A DNA stretch of 64,000 nucleotides from contig OX393581.1 in NCBI GenBank assembly GCA_947652605.1, positions 31,056,788-31,120,787 on the forward strand. Reading direction: 5' to 3'. The notes below the pieces were generated by a model that was not told the DNA's origin, ran no database searches, and worked only from the letters and a program-made list of their open reading frames with translations. This document shows positions 23,477-35,971 of the stretch, one piece after another. Both the position numbers and the translations under genes were made by a program. This DNA is from Elmis aenea (taxonomy: Eukaryota; Arthropoda; Insecta; Coleoptera; Elmidae). Each line of letters opens with the position of its first letter. The first letter of the stretch is position 1.

Positions 23477-26400
23477 GAACATGATGATGGTCTTAAGAGT
23501 GACGAAACATTCGAAACTCCAAATCTTATTAGTCTACTCGATAACAGTTAATAAACAGCGAAAACCGCACGTTTCTATCTCTACCCGTTCTCGATATACG
23601 AAATTGTAGCCCTGAAGATGGGTCAACCTAATTAGAAACGTTATAAAATGCAACTTGGCTTAAAAAGAGGATCGCAATGGCGAAAACCGCACATTCCTAT
23701 CTGCAACGGTTTTCCAGTTATAAATAAAGTTAATTTTAACCTGAAGATGGTCCAAAAAGTTCGAAACTTCGTATTAAAAAATTCCTCTCGACAACACCTA
23801 CATGGTAGTCAAAACCGCATGTCTGTAGATCCAACCGTTTTGGAATTACGGTAAAGCCGAATCGTTGTCGATATTTGGCCGAAACAGGCTGTAAGCGATG
23901 GATACTGGCATAGTTTCGGCCTTCGGCCGAATCCATGCTGCCGGGTGTGTATGCGCTGGATACTGGCATGGTTTCGGCCTTCGGCCGAATCCATGCTGCC
24001 GGGTGTGTATGCGCTGGATACTGGCATGGTTTCGGCCTTCGGCCGAATCCATGCTAACGGGAATGTATGCGCTAGATACTGGCATGGAATCGGCCTTCGG
24101 CCGAATCCATGCTGCCGGGAATGTATGCGCTAGATACTGGCATGGATTCGGCCGAAGGCCGAATCCATGCTGCTGGGATTGTATGCGCTGGATACTGGCA
24201 TGGTTTCGGCCTTCGGCCGAATCCATGCTGCCGGGTGTGTATGCGCTGGATACTGGCATGGTTTCGGCCTTCGGCCGAATCCATGCTGCCGGGTGTGTAT
24301 GCGCTGGATACTGGCATGGAATCGGCCTTCGTCCGAATCCATGCTGCTGGGAATGTATGCGCTAGATACTGGCATGGTTTCGGCCTTCGGCCGAATCCAT
24401 GCTGCTGGTAATGTATGCGCTGGATACTGGCATGGTTTCGGCCTTCGGCCGAATCCATGCTGCCGGGTGTGTATGCGCTGGATGCTGCCGGGAATGTATG
24501 CGCTAGATACTGGCATGGATTCGGCCGAAGGCCGAATCCATGCTGCTGGGATTGTATGCGCTGGATACTGGCATGGTTTCGGCCTTCGGCCGAATCCATG
24601 CTGCCGGGTGTGTATGCGCTGGATACTGGCATGGTTTCGGCCTTCGGCCGAATCCATGCTGCCGGGTGTGTATGCGCTGGATACTGGCATGGAATCGGCC
24701 TTCGGCCGAATCCATGCTGCCGGGTGTGTATGCGCTCGATACTGGCATGGTTTCGGCCTTCGGCCGAATCCATGCTGCCGGGTGTGTATGCGCTAGATAC
24801 TGGCATGGAATCGGCCTTCGGCCGAATCCATGCTGCCGGGAATGTATGCGCTAGATACTGGCATGGTTTCGGCCTTCGGCCGAATCCATGCTGCCGGGTG
24901 TGTATGCGCTGGATACTGGCATGCTGCCGGGTGTGTATGCGCTGGATACTGGCATGGAATCGGCCTTCGGCCGAATCCATGCTGCCGGGTGTGTATGCGC
25001 TCGATACTGGCATGGTTTCGGCCTTCGGCCGAATCCATGCTGCCGGGTGTGTATGCGCTAGATACTGGCATGGAATCGGCCTTCGGCCGAATCCATGCTG
25101 CCGGGAATGTATGCGCTAGATACTGGCATGGTTTCGGCCTTCGGCCGAATCCATGCTGCCGGGTGTGTATGCGCTGGATACTGGCATGGTTTCGGCCTTC
25201 GGCCGAATCCATGCTGCCGGGTGTGTATGCGCTGGATACTGGCATGGTTTCGGCCTTCGGCCGAATCCATGCTGCCGGGTGTGTATGCGCTGGATACTGG
25301 CATGGTTTCGGCCTTCGGCCGAATCCATGCTGCCGGGAATGTATGCGCTAGATACTGGCATGGAATCGGCCTTCGGCCGAATCCATGCTGCCGGGAATGT
25401 ATGCGCTAGATACTGGCATGGAATCGGCCTTCGGCCGAATCCATGCTGCTGGGATTGTATGCGCTGGATACTGGCATGGTTTCGGCCTTCGGCCGAATCC
25501 ATGCTGCCGGGTGTGTATGCGCTGGATACTGGCATGGTTTCGGCCTTCGGCCGAATCCATGCTGCCGGGTGTGTATGCGCTGGATACTGGCATGGAATCG
25601 GCCTTCGGCCGAATCCATGCTGCCGGGTGTGTATGCGCTCGATACTGGCATGGTTTCGGCCTTCGGCCGAATCCATGCTGCCGGGTGTGTATGCGCTAGA
25701 TACTGGCATGGAATCGGCCTTCGGCCGAATCCATGCTGCCGGGAATGTATGCGCTAGATACTGGCATGGTTTCGGCCTTCGGCCGAATCCATGCTGCCGG
25801 GTGTGTATGCGCTGGATACTGGCATGCTGCCGGGTGTGTATGCGCTGGATACTGGCATGGAATCGGCCTTCGGCCGAATCCATGCTGCCGGGTGTGTATG
25901 CGCTCGATACTGGCATGGTTTCGGCCTTCAGCCGAATCCATGCTGCCGGGTGTGTATGCGCTAGATACTGGCATGGAATCGGCCTTCGGCCGAATCCATG
26001 CTGCCGGGAATGTATGCGCTAGATACTGGCATGGTTTCGGCCTTCGGCCGAATCCATGCTGCCGGGTGTGTATGCGCTGGATACTGGCATGGTTTCGGCC
26101 TTCGGCCGAATCCATGCTGCCGGGTGTGTATGCGCTGGATACTGGCATGGTTTCGGCCTTCGGCCGAATCCATGCTGCCGGGTGTGTATGCGCTGGATAC
26201 TGGCATGGTTTCGGCCTTCGGCCGAATCCATGCTGCCGGGAATGTATGCGCTATATACTGGCATGGAATCGGCCTTCGGCCGAATCCATGCTGCTGGGAA
26301 TGTATGCGCTGGATACTGGCATGGTTTCGGCCTTCGGCCGAATCCATGCTGCCGGGAATGTATGCGCTGGATACTGGCATGGTTTCGGCCTTCGGCCGAA

Positions 26401-27936
26401 TCCATGCTGCCGGGAATGTATGCGCTGGATACTGGCATGGTTTCGGCCTTCGGCCGAATCCATGCTGCCGGGAAAGTATGCGCTGGATACTGGCATGGTT
26501 TCGGCCTTCGGCCGAATCCATGCTGCAGGGTATGTGAGTGCTGGGTACTGGCATGTTTCCGGCCTTCGGCCGAAAACATGCGCTGGATACAGGCGAGTTT
26601 TCGGCCTTCGGCCGAAAACCTGCATTCCCTTGCAGACGCTGGATGCTAGCAGGCAGCCCGGACAGTCCTATTAAAGGTTATAGGTACATTTTTCTCGACA
26701 ATTTCGACATTCGAGACCGATTTTCGGCGTCGAAACGTCATTAACCGTTTTTGGGATAAACTCGGTCTTATGCACCTCGACACGCTCTTTCCAACGGTGC
26801 GGTCCGTTTTTCGATGCCGAAACTTTTTGTCGGAAGCCGAAAAATCGGCTCGCCGAAAAATGCGATTTTCGATTTTTTTTTACCGGATTCGGATAGCCCT
26901 CGTCGAGCTGAAGTTGAAACGTCTTTTTTCCCTCTTTCCAGAGCCGATTCGTTCGGCCAGGAACGTGTCGAAAAAAATGGGCCCCCTTTTTTTTCGATAG
27001 TCGATTTCGACACGAAGATGGTGTCGGATCTGGTCGGCGCCATTAAGGTATTTCTTAGTTGGGCCTACCACTTCCCGAATCCGAAGGTTTTGAACCCGGG
27101 CGGTCTTCCGTTTCGGCTGTGCAATTTCCATTGGCCGATTTTCGACGTCGATTTTGACCCCTAAAACGTCGAAATACGGTCCTGGTGACATGTACACACC
27201 GGCCATAACTTTTTACGCTCTATCGCGTGGGAACGTCAAAATTTCATTTTTAGCGCCGCATTTATGTTTTTGGAGGGGTCGAAATTTTCGGGTTCGACGT
27301 CGATTTTCGGGGTCGAAACGTCGCCCGGCGTCGGCGCTCCCGACGTCGTTTGTTAGGTATCGACCGACACTATCGAACAAAACAAACCGCATCGCGATAT
27401 CTGCACGGGTCGACGAACGACACCGTTTTGAAAAAACGCCAAATTTCGACGAAAATCGGCATTCCGGACCTGAAGACGGCGGCCGATTGAAACCCGGTTG
27501 TGCAGTCGGGAGGGTCCCATGGTTGGTCAAGTTTACCCGTCACAAAAGTTTCCGAAAGTAACACGTGCTCTTCGTCAGATGGGAAAAACCCTCAAAAAAT
27601 GTGGTTTTGGGACCCCCCCTCCGAATCCGTCCCTGTACGTTTTGGAGGGGTGGCCCAATGGAACTTTTTTGTCGCAGTCGGCTAAACTGTCACGTGCCAT
27701 GGTCCGTTTTTTTAAGATGTCTCCGGTTTGCGAGATCTAGGTATAGGACGCTTACAAATTTTTTCACATCAACCCCTCCTGCTCCGTCCCTGGTGCCGTC
27801 ACAAAGATTATTTCTCGGAACCCGGGTGTCGTATCACGTACCTACCGAACGCCGCTCGCGGATTTCCGGGAACTATCGTGTTTAGAATTATTGTTATAAT
27901 TATATATATATTGTTTTATAGGGGCAATGTGGCGAA
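23477..27936 (+). repeat. Last satellite unit, with the largest 58-bp hairpin array
   Basis: Leader 23477-23897, hairpin array 23898-26545, three other hairpins (one nearly lost at 26650), extra module about 26670-27440, and the GC-richer module to ..GGGGCAATGTGGCGAA at 27936. There the satellite stops and AT-rich single-copy-like DNA begins. Confidence 0.9.
23898..26545 (+). repeat. 58-bp hairpin subrepeat array
   Basis: About 46 tandem copies. The core is a 31-nt near-palindrome with 14-nt arms, GCATGGTTTCGGCC and GGCCGAATCCATGC, around a 3-nt loop. Two linker types alternate (GGGTGTGTATGCGCTGG and GGGAATGTATGCGCTAG). A 903-bp higher-order repeat relates 24540-25040 to 25443-25943. Three copies are shortened: 24478-24490 (25 bp), near 24918 (33 bp) and near 25821 (33 bp). 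Confidence 0.95.
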
Positions 27937-28480
27937 TAAATATTACCTATACTACTTCAATATCTATTCATAGTTCTAAATAAGTTATTTAATAAATACG
28001 CACAATTTAGTGCTTTCGTTCGCCTCTAGAATGGAAGAAAATATTTGAATGTCCATTTATTCAAGACACCCATTATTCACTAAATTAGCACGATATAACT
28101 ACTAAAAATAATTGGGTTTTAACGCAGTCTTCTATAAGTTTAAATTAATCACAAGTTAAAAAAATTAAAAATATATATAGTGCTTACTTACATTTGTCTT
28201 TTTAAACAAATTTACTTATGAATTATGTTTGTAGCAGACTAATGGAAAGTTACAGGTGCAGAAGATGAATCTGCAACTGAAGTCACAGTAACTTGGAGTA
28301 GAGCCTGAAGTCGAAGTAAAATAGCCATCCATTGGTTGACGTGAATGCTGCATTTGATGTGTCGCGGATATTTTTTAAAGTTTAAGGGACGAAAAACATT
28401 TTTTAACTTTGTTCACTATAAAACAGATTACATGTAGTCAATCTTGTATGATTTCCTGAAAAACAAAAGTAAACTAAATT
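27937..28480. other. AT-rich sequence, nothing recognised
   Basis: Begins immediately after the satellite end. Stops are frequent in all frames and no terminal repeats were found. Confidence 0.6.
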
Positions 28481-28733
28481 ATTATACAAATTCAAGCAGG
28501 AATTTATTTATAAAAACATAAATATCACTGTTGAATCTCCCTGCATCTGGAAACACTTACGCCATCGACCAGGAAGCTGTTTGGTTCCTTGCTGGAAAAA
28601 GCTTTTTGGCTGCATTTTTCCCAGTCCAGAATAACTTCGATAACTTCTGCATTTGACTGAAACTTTATTCTCCTAAAAATTCTTTCAAGGATCCAGATAA
28701 ATGAAAATTGGAGGAAAATAAATTCTGACTGTA

Positions 28734-30285
28734 CAGGGTGCCCATTTTTCTAACCTGTTGTATGGGTAACTCCGTTAATATTAGAGATACAGACACGTTT
28801 AAATTAGCAAATTTGTGCAGAATTTAAAGGGAAATCTGATGCCATTTTCAAATTTGACCTACGTCATCAACTTTTTGAAATATTTTGAAAAAACTGACAA
28901 AGGTCGATTTTTTCAAACTTGAATAATTCCGTAACCATATGAGTTAGAATAAAAATAAAAATTGACTTTTATAGATATTTTTACGTAGATTTTAAATATG
29001 TTAACGAAATTTTCATAGCACTCTCGATTTCCGAGTTTTAGCACAAACTTGCATTTTTTTAAATGGAAGTCATAGTTGGCTGTGGTATTATTAAAAAGGT
29101 TATTTTTTTCTCGTTTCAATGATATAAGGTTTGTTATGCTTTACTCTTGTAGTTTTTCTTTAAATAAGCAAAACTCATTTCACATGTTCACAGCCTACTA
29201 ATAGATGGGAGTTATCCCGTGTTGATGTTCTTTTTTTTTTCGATGTGACATTTAAGAGTTGTCTCTTATTGTTAATGTAGCAGTTATTAGCCAGTTACAA
29301 ATTTTAAAAACAAAACCTCAGAGTTTGTCAAATATAATTTATTGTTTGTTTTACGTATAAATCTCTCTCTCGGTCAAAATATTTGATTGAGTTTATTGTA
29401 AATTTCAAAAACAATGTGTTCTAATGAAGAAAAAAACCACATGCTTTTCTATTACTACGCTTGTAATAGAAATAGTAGAAATTCAAGTGAAATGTATTTG
29501 CAAAGATTTATGGAAAAGAGCCAACCAAGAAAGAAATTATTTTCGTTATTAGAAACCAATTTAAAAAAATACGGGTATACCAAAAAGCCTGATAAAATTT
29601 CTTCATTAAAAAGCATTGTTTTTGAAATTTATAATAAACAAAAATTTTGATCAACACGAGAGAGAGACAGTATAACAAACAATAATTTTTTTTTGACTAT
29701 GAGGTTTTGTTTTTAAAATTTGTAACTGGCTAATAACTGCTACACTAACAATAAGAGACAACTCTTAAATGTCACATCGAAAAAAAAAGAACATCAACAC
29801 GGGATAACTCCCATCTATTAGTAGGCTGTGAACATGTAAAATGATTTTTGCTTATTTAAAGAAAAACTACAAGAGTAAAGCATAACAAACCTTATATCAT
29901 TGAAACGAGAAGAAAATAACCTTTTTAATAATACCACAGCCAACTATGACTTCCATTTAAAAAAATGCAAGTTTGTGCTATAACTCGGAAATCGAGAGTG
30001 CTATGAAAATTTCGTTAACATATTTAAAATCTACGTAAAAATATCTATAAAATTCAATTTTTATTTTTGTTCCAACTTATATGGTTACGGAATTATTCAA
30101 GTTTGAAAAAATCGACCTTTTTCAGTTTTTTCAAAATATTTCAAAAAGTTGATGACGTAGGTCGAATTTGAAAATGGCATCAGATTTCCCTTTAAATTCT
30201 GCACAAATTTGCTAATTTAAACGTTTCTGTATCTCTAATATTAACGGAGTTACCCATACAACAGGTTAGAAAAATGGGCACCCTG
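28734..30285. mobile_element. Foldback DNA transposon with TA target site
   Basis: The ends CAGGGTGCCCATTTTTC and its complement are flanked by TA (28732-28733 and 30286-30287). The inverted arms are about 650 bp each (28734-29390 and 29630-30285), leaving a loop of about 240 bp that is almost entirely one small reading frame. A TA duplication with CAGGGTG ends fits Tc1/mariner-type elements, but the superfamily is not certain. Confidence 0.8.
29414..29650 (+). CDS. Small ORF in the foldback loop, possible helix-turn-helix fragment
   Basis: 78 codons, ATG at 29414, stop at 29648-29650. It is lysine-rich, with the pattern YLQRFMEKSQPRKKLFSLLE followed by TNLKKYGYTKKP. The spacing of Y-x2-RF..P..K-x-F..L..L-x-x-x-G resembles the N-terminal helix-turn-helix (DUF4817-like) of insect IS630/Tc-type transposases. 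That match is from memory and weak. It fills the single-stranded loop of the element. It could be a residual DNA-binding domain or chance. Confidence 0.35.
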   Translation: MCSNEEKNHMLFYYYACNRNSRNSSEMYLQRFMEKSQPRKKLFSLLETNLKKYGYTKKPDKISSLKSIVFEIYNKQKF

Positions 30286-30553
30286 TATACTGGTTGGGGT
30301 TATGTTTTGTTCAATGGCAGCCGTATGAGGCCGAGCGTTGTCTTGAAGAAAACATACAGAACTTTGACTTTTTTAATTTTTTCCTGATCACATCTTTTAT
30401 TTTATCCTCCAAAAGTGTTTAGTTAACTGTTTGCGAATCCCAAAAGAATGTTGCAATTACCTTACTAGCTGAAAATAAGCTCTTTGATTTTTTCGGTTTT
30501 AGGGAGGTGGTGTGACACCACTGCATAATTAAACGTTTTGATTTAGTGATTAA

Positions 30554-30709
30554 GGCCCGATTGGATTAAAGTTGAATCTGGGATTAATTGCGGGGTTAAA
30601 CCAGGTTACCCTCTGAACTAGACAAAATCGCAGCATAGTTGGCGCTGTTATTGGTTAGTCTTAGGGATTAACATGTATTTTAACACGTGTTACTTTTTGC
30701 AATCGGGCC
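30554..30709. mobile_element. Harbinger-type MITE
   Basis: 156 bp with TIRs GGCCCGATTG and CAATCGGGCC and a TAA duplication on each side (30551-30553 and 30710-30712). The 3-bp TAA target is typical of PIF/Harbinger. It sits in the mariner fossil. Confidence 0.75.
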
Positions 30710-30760
30710 TAAATGGTGACCATTTCTCACAATATCTTTCTTCATATCGTTAAAGCAAGG

Positions 30761-32989
30761 AAGAAATGGCGTTACGATTCGTCTTCTGTTCCATTTGGTG
30801 GTTACTTTACGATATTTCAGGTGATTTAAATAATTTCTTCAACACGTCCGACACTAATTTGTTTTCAAAAGTTTAAAGAAGCTTTATTCTACTCTTTCCC
30901 TAAATCAAGGCATTCACTTATTGTTCATTCCCCTGGTTAACTGAAGTTGCAACTTGTCTTACACGAGGCCCAGAAAATGAGTACATTGTGGATATTTTAA
31001 TTTTAGATTCTTACTAACCACGTAAAAATACACCTTGTTTGCCAATCAAACTATCTTTTTATCTCTGATGGTTTCCGAGGTTCCTATGTTATCCACGTTG
31101 AATTATACACCCTATAGAACAAAGAAAAATCCATTAGTTAAATGAGTTGTCTCGAGAATTTTGTGGACATCCATAAAAAATATATATCAAGCCCATAAAA
31201 CACTAGGCTGATAAGAAACAGTAAAAAGTTCGTTGAACCATGTCACATAGTTACAATTTTATAAACGCAGTAAATTTGAATAGGGACTTGGTTACTGACT
31301 AATAAAGCCGTCAAGAAGGAACCCCAATAGATAATAATATATCCTAACGGTTGAACGGGTAATCGATAGTTTTACAGTTTTTTTATTTAAACAAAGACAA
31401 GAATGGTGTGTACTAAAATAGAAATTAATGAAACGAAATATTTAAACTTCATCAATGCTGATAGATTAACGGTTTAATTAATTCATTTATTGGCTTAGCT
31501 GACCATTTTATTAGAAAATTTTAGTGATCAAGTTAATGGATCTAGGAAAATGTGTAATAAAGTTAAGAACTATTAAAAGGTATTTTAAGAAGTAATCCTG
31601 TAGAACTCCAATTTCTGTACAATTTTCAGACCCATTACATTTTAAATTATAATATAGTTATAAAAGTTATATTCGTCAGTAAATACACAACTTGTATTTT
31701 GCTTAGGACAAAAGTAATACGTGATTTTCAAAATATTTATCAAAGCAAATTTGATTGTACACTATTTTCAGTATTTTGTTTCCATATATTTAGCTGTAAC
31801 AAAAGTTGAAAAAGACGCCAAAATAAATATCTTAATATGTTTGGTACTGTTTTTTAATTTATGGAAAACAGAAATATGGCTTAAGGGCTATGAGGGTATT
31901 AATATACTTATCAAAAATTAATGTGATCGCTTGGCAATGAATAGTATATTTTCTCTTTGTAGCAATAAGGGTTTGTGTTGTTGAACACTAAATTGTTTTA
32001 AAATTTTAATCATTATCATTTTGTCTAATATTATTAGAACTTAATCAAATATGTTATGATCATATGTTGTAAGTACATTAATTTTGCCACTCTTTGTGCA
32101 TTTCTCCCAAACTTCGCTTGCAATTATAATTTAATTAAATAGCAACAAAATGTAAAATTTAGCTACTGCAGTGAATGCATAATTTCTCGTTCCCTATACT
32201 GTTCGATGGTGAGATAAAAGCTTTATCTTGGCGTCTTTAATAAAAATTTCAAAATCTACACTTATCTTCGGTATTCCTAAACTTAGTTCATTTCAGGCAA
32301 GTTACTTGATTGCAAGTTGCTCGACGTCAAGCATGTAACAAAGTTTACATTTCTCCAGTTATTTGTTCAAGTCCACTTGATTCCAGAAACTTCAGCAAAC
32401 CATTTTCTGTTTTCATTGCGCCAAGTAATGCAAATCGATTTTAGTTGAAGTTAAAATTTAAGGTGACATATTCAGTAAAATATCGATAAACTGCGTTTTA
32501 CCTTAGTAATGTGGAATAATACGATGTACTTTAATAAACTAACTTTTCACTCATTGCTATATTTTTCCCGCGACTTCATTCGCAATAATTTCTTAAGTTT
32601 ACCCTTATAACCAACTACAATTTATAAAGTATCAGAAGGCCTCGAAGACATGTGTTTATGTGAAACTTTGTGGTGAACACTATTCGCTGTTTAAAATAAT
32701 TAACTATGTTTTAGTTACAAACCAAAATACTTTTACGAACTTTCATATATGCAAAGAGGACGCTTTCATGGCGTACTGAAACTTTACATTGTTTTGGAAA
32801 AAAAACACCAACTAACATGACTGGAAAAAAAAAATACTATGCAATTTAAAACACACTACAGCCATTTGAAAAAATGTTGAATAACGTCTTTTTAGTGGAT
32901 GATATACATGAAACATTGAATATATTTTTTGTAGCAATTTTTTACGTCGTCGTTTAATAGGACTTATCTTTCTGATCTACAAAGGCATA
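30761..32989. other. AT-rich intergenic sequence, nothing recognised
   Basis: No ORF with recognisable motifs, no TIR pair and no tandem array seen. The first 200 bp may still be decayed mariner sequence. Confidence 0.55.
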
Positions 32990-34162
32990 CTGGGTGTCCC
33001 AGATAGCATTTACAGAATGGGGATTTCGCTTATTGTAAGAGATGCAGGTTTGCTTTAATTATATGAATAATTATTAAGTGTAAGAGGAGCTACGATCAAT
33101 GTCTAAAAGTATAAAATTTCTCTTACTTCAGAAGTTATAGCAAAACATATTTATAAAAATGTTGAATTTAATTTTTCTCTCATTACCGTTTTGTCATTAA
33201 ATCAATGTTATATGTACTTTTTTGAGGTACTTTTTTTTGTGGAATGTAACTGTTATTTTAGATTTTTTTTATCACATCATTTTCGAGATATTACCCCTAA
33301 TTTTATTTTTTTTATGGGTCGTGAATTTAGCTGTGGAATAGTTAGAAGTGCTTTTTTTCCTATTATGAGATATTACTTGCCATATCTATTTTTATAAATA
33401 ACTCACAAAATCAAGCAAAATTGTATTTGACCAATCATTTATCACGCTATCTAAAAAAAAAGAAACAAAAAACCGCTAATTAAATGTCGAATGACAATTA
33501 TCGTTTGCCCGCGGTATCATTTATTAGAATTTTATAGAACTTATTGTTGTGTAATTCGATAGTCTTGTAGCAAATTATATATTTATGGGTACATTTACAA
33601 ACAAATTACAATAACCAATACTATAAAATTCTAATAAATGGTCCGCAGACAGATGGTAACGGTCATTTGACATTTAATTAGTTTTTTTTCCATAGATAGC
33701 TGGATAAGTGCTTGGTCAAATACGATTTGTTTTGATTTCGTAAGTTATTTAGCAAAATAGATATAGCAAGTAATGTCTCATAAGAAAGAGAAAAAAAAAC
33801 ACATTTAACCATTCCACAGCTAAATTTACAACCCATGAGATAAAATGAAATTAGGGGTAATATCTCGAAAATGGTAAGTGATAAAAAAAAAACTTAAATA
33901 ACACTAACGTTCCACTAAAAAGTATCTTAAGAAACTACAAATAAATATGTCTAATGATTAGGACAAAACAGTTATGAGAAAAAAAATTAACACTTTCATA
34001 TTTTTTGCTATAACATCTAAAGCACAAGGAATTTGGTACTTTTAAAAATTGATTGTAGCTCCTCTAATACTTAATAATAATTCATCTCCTTTAAGCAAAC
34101 CTGTATCTCGTATAATAAGTGAGATCCCCATGCTGGAAATGTTATCTGGGACACACACCCAC
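32990..34162. mobile_element. Foldback transposon with long arms, TA target
   Basis: Ends CTGGGTGTCCCAGATA and, from the other side, GTGGGTGTGTGTCCCAGATA, bracketed by TA (32988-32989 and 34163-34164). The arms of about 480-500 bp read as inverted copies (for example AGAATTTTATAGAACTTATT against TATAAAATTCTAATAAATGG). The hydrophobic reading frame at 33191-33397 lies inside an arm and is not taken as a gene. Confidence 0.75.
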
Positions 34163-34318
34163 TACATCCTTTTCTTAATAAACATTTGTCTCATCATTTA
34201 TACACTGTTAAACCCACCCAATTAATAAAAATCAGAGAAGTGCTTAAAATGAACTTGGAATTAAATGTTTTTTTATTATAATATACCTCTTTTGGCATGA
34301 ATTCTGGGACACATTATA

Positions 34319-34920
34319 GGGGAAGGTCGGGATATATCGGACGGTTAAGCTTTTTTACTATTTGTGAATTTGTTAAAGGTTCAATTTGACCATACTACGC
34401 ATCAAAGCATACTTAGATATGTTGTACAAACACCCATAAACGCAATTACCCCTAGGGGGAAATTTTTTACCATTTTTAGGCACTCGAAAAAGGCCTTACT
34501 TTTTGCCCATTCAAAAAGTTGGAGGGTTATATCGGACATGATTTAATGTTTAGAAAATTACATATTTGTGGTTATCCAAACAAGTTTTTATTACTGTCAA
34601 GGCCTGATCAGATTTAAGCGTAAAACATTAAAAAAATTATTTCTTGTTGCTACCAATACACTTAGAAAGTGATTGTACTTATACGTTTAGGCAGGATCAG
34701 CACTCCAAACTTAGCTTCGTCCACAAAAAAACACTCTCTAAACAGAAAAAACTCCATTGCTTTGACACACGGAAACGACGCATTCTAATGTAGTGTGCGT
34801 TTTCCTTCTACTAGTTCCTGTCAACAGCCAATATCGCGACAGGTGCCTCTGTGCATGGCAAGTGCCCGAAAAACCACTTGTCCGATATTACCCGCTGTCC
34901 GATATTACCCGACTTTCCCC
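34319..34920. mobile_element. Tc1/mariner-pogo-type MITE
   Basis: 602 bp flanked by TA (34317-34318 and 34921-34922). TIRs are GGGGAAGGTCGGGATATATC and, reversed from the right, GGGGAAAGTCGGGTAATATC. GATATATCGGAC-like words repeat near both ends. It has no transposase. Confidence 0.8.
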
Positions 34921-34922
34921 TA

Positions 34923-35971
34923 TGTCTTTAGATATATTCAATAATAATCGTGTGTAGTTACTTGTCACAAGTTGGATTAATAAATTATAAATTCAAACAA
35001 CTTCGCTGTACAATCTGAAGTCAATTTTCAATGAACTACAAATTCATTATCTTTAACGCATAGCAAACAAGCAATAGTTTCCAAAGTAAATTTACTATTT
35101 CCAGCTAATTCTCAAACTATGAAAGTAAACAACTTTATGTTCGCAAAGTTCCAGCGTCTATTTGCATAATTTCAAATTTACCTTGGTATAAAGAAAAATA
35201 AAACTACAAACTAGAAGTGAGCTTCGGCGCGGTTTCAATTAATAGTTGCAAAGTTTTATGAAGTCCCAATGAAACAAGATAAATAAGTCGAACAGATTAT
35301 GAAGAGAAACGCATTCCGAACGATGTCAGCGTCCGCACATACGAGGCAACTCTAAACTACTCAATTTTCACATGCAAATTACGAAGCTCGACGGTAAAAT
35401 AAAATAGTGACGAAGTCGACTTCATACATAGCAGGTTCATATGTAATTTAATCTGGCTTGAGCTCAGCAACAACGTTCGATATGAAAATACAAAGTATCA
35501 CATCATTTTACATACTGAGCTCCGACAGCGTCTATCACTTAACTATAGTTCACAGAGCACTGAAGTGGAGCTGTATAAAAGCAATTCAGTTAAAAATTTA
35601 ATATGTTTGTCGTATTTTGTAATATAATATTACCTATCCGTTAATACGATTGTATCAGGTTTTAAAAAATCATTCACAAAGTATTTTTCGTAATAGTAGG
35701 TACTTAGCATTTTTTTTTTAAGAAGTTCAGAAGTTATTCAGCAGAATCGCCAATTTATTTATTTACTTAATGTTTTGGGATATTCAAAAACGAGCAGAAC
35801 TTTCTTGAAAAAGCTTTTAATTTTGGAAAATAAAATGTATCCAAAATCTAACAAACTTTAAATCTGTCAAATTTTACTCTCGATAAAAGTTTTACAGAAT
35901 TTTAGGTAATCATTACTAGTTTTAAAGGTTTTTATGTTTTTTGAACGGTTTTATGTTCCTACTTACTTACC
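34923..35971. other. Intergenic sequence, nothing recognised
   Basis: AT-rich with a few GC-richer patches around 35220-35420. No coding motif or repeat boundary seen. Confidence 0.55.

Larger units (their letters stand above)
28500..30760 (-). pseudogene. mariner transposase fossil, split by two insertions
   Basis: On the minus strand, from high to low coordinates, the fossil reads: MQWCHTTSLKPKKSK near 30500-30535; SASKVIATFFWDS near 30440-30480 (the second catalytic D region); LQDNARPHTAAIEQN near 30300-30345 (the third catalytic region); then, beyond an inserted element, HLSGSLKEFLGE near 28660-28700 and KQLPGRWRKCFQMQGD near 28530-28580. These are consecutive landmarks of mariner-family (Tc1/IS630) transposases. 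Stops and frameshifts are present. A foldback element (28734-30285) interrupts it after DNARPHTA, and a Harbinger MITE (30554-30709) interrupts it upstream of MQW. Confidence 0.8.

Noticed and set aside
33191..33397. Hydrophobic ORF of 68 codons
   Set aside because: It lies in one arm of a foldback element and has no start context or motif.
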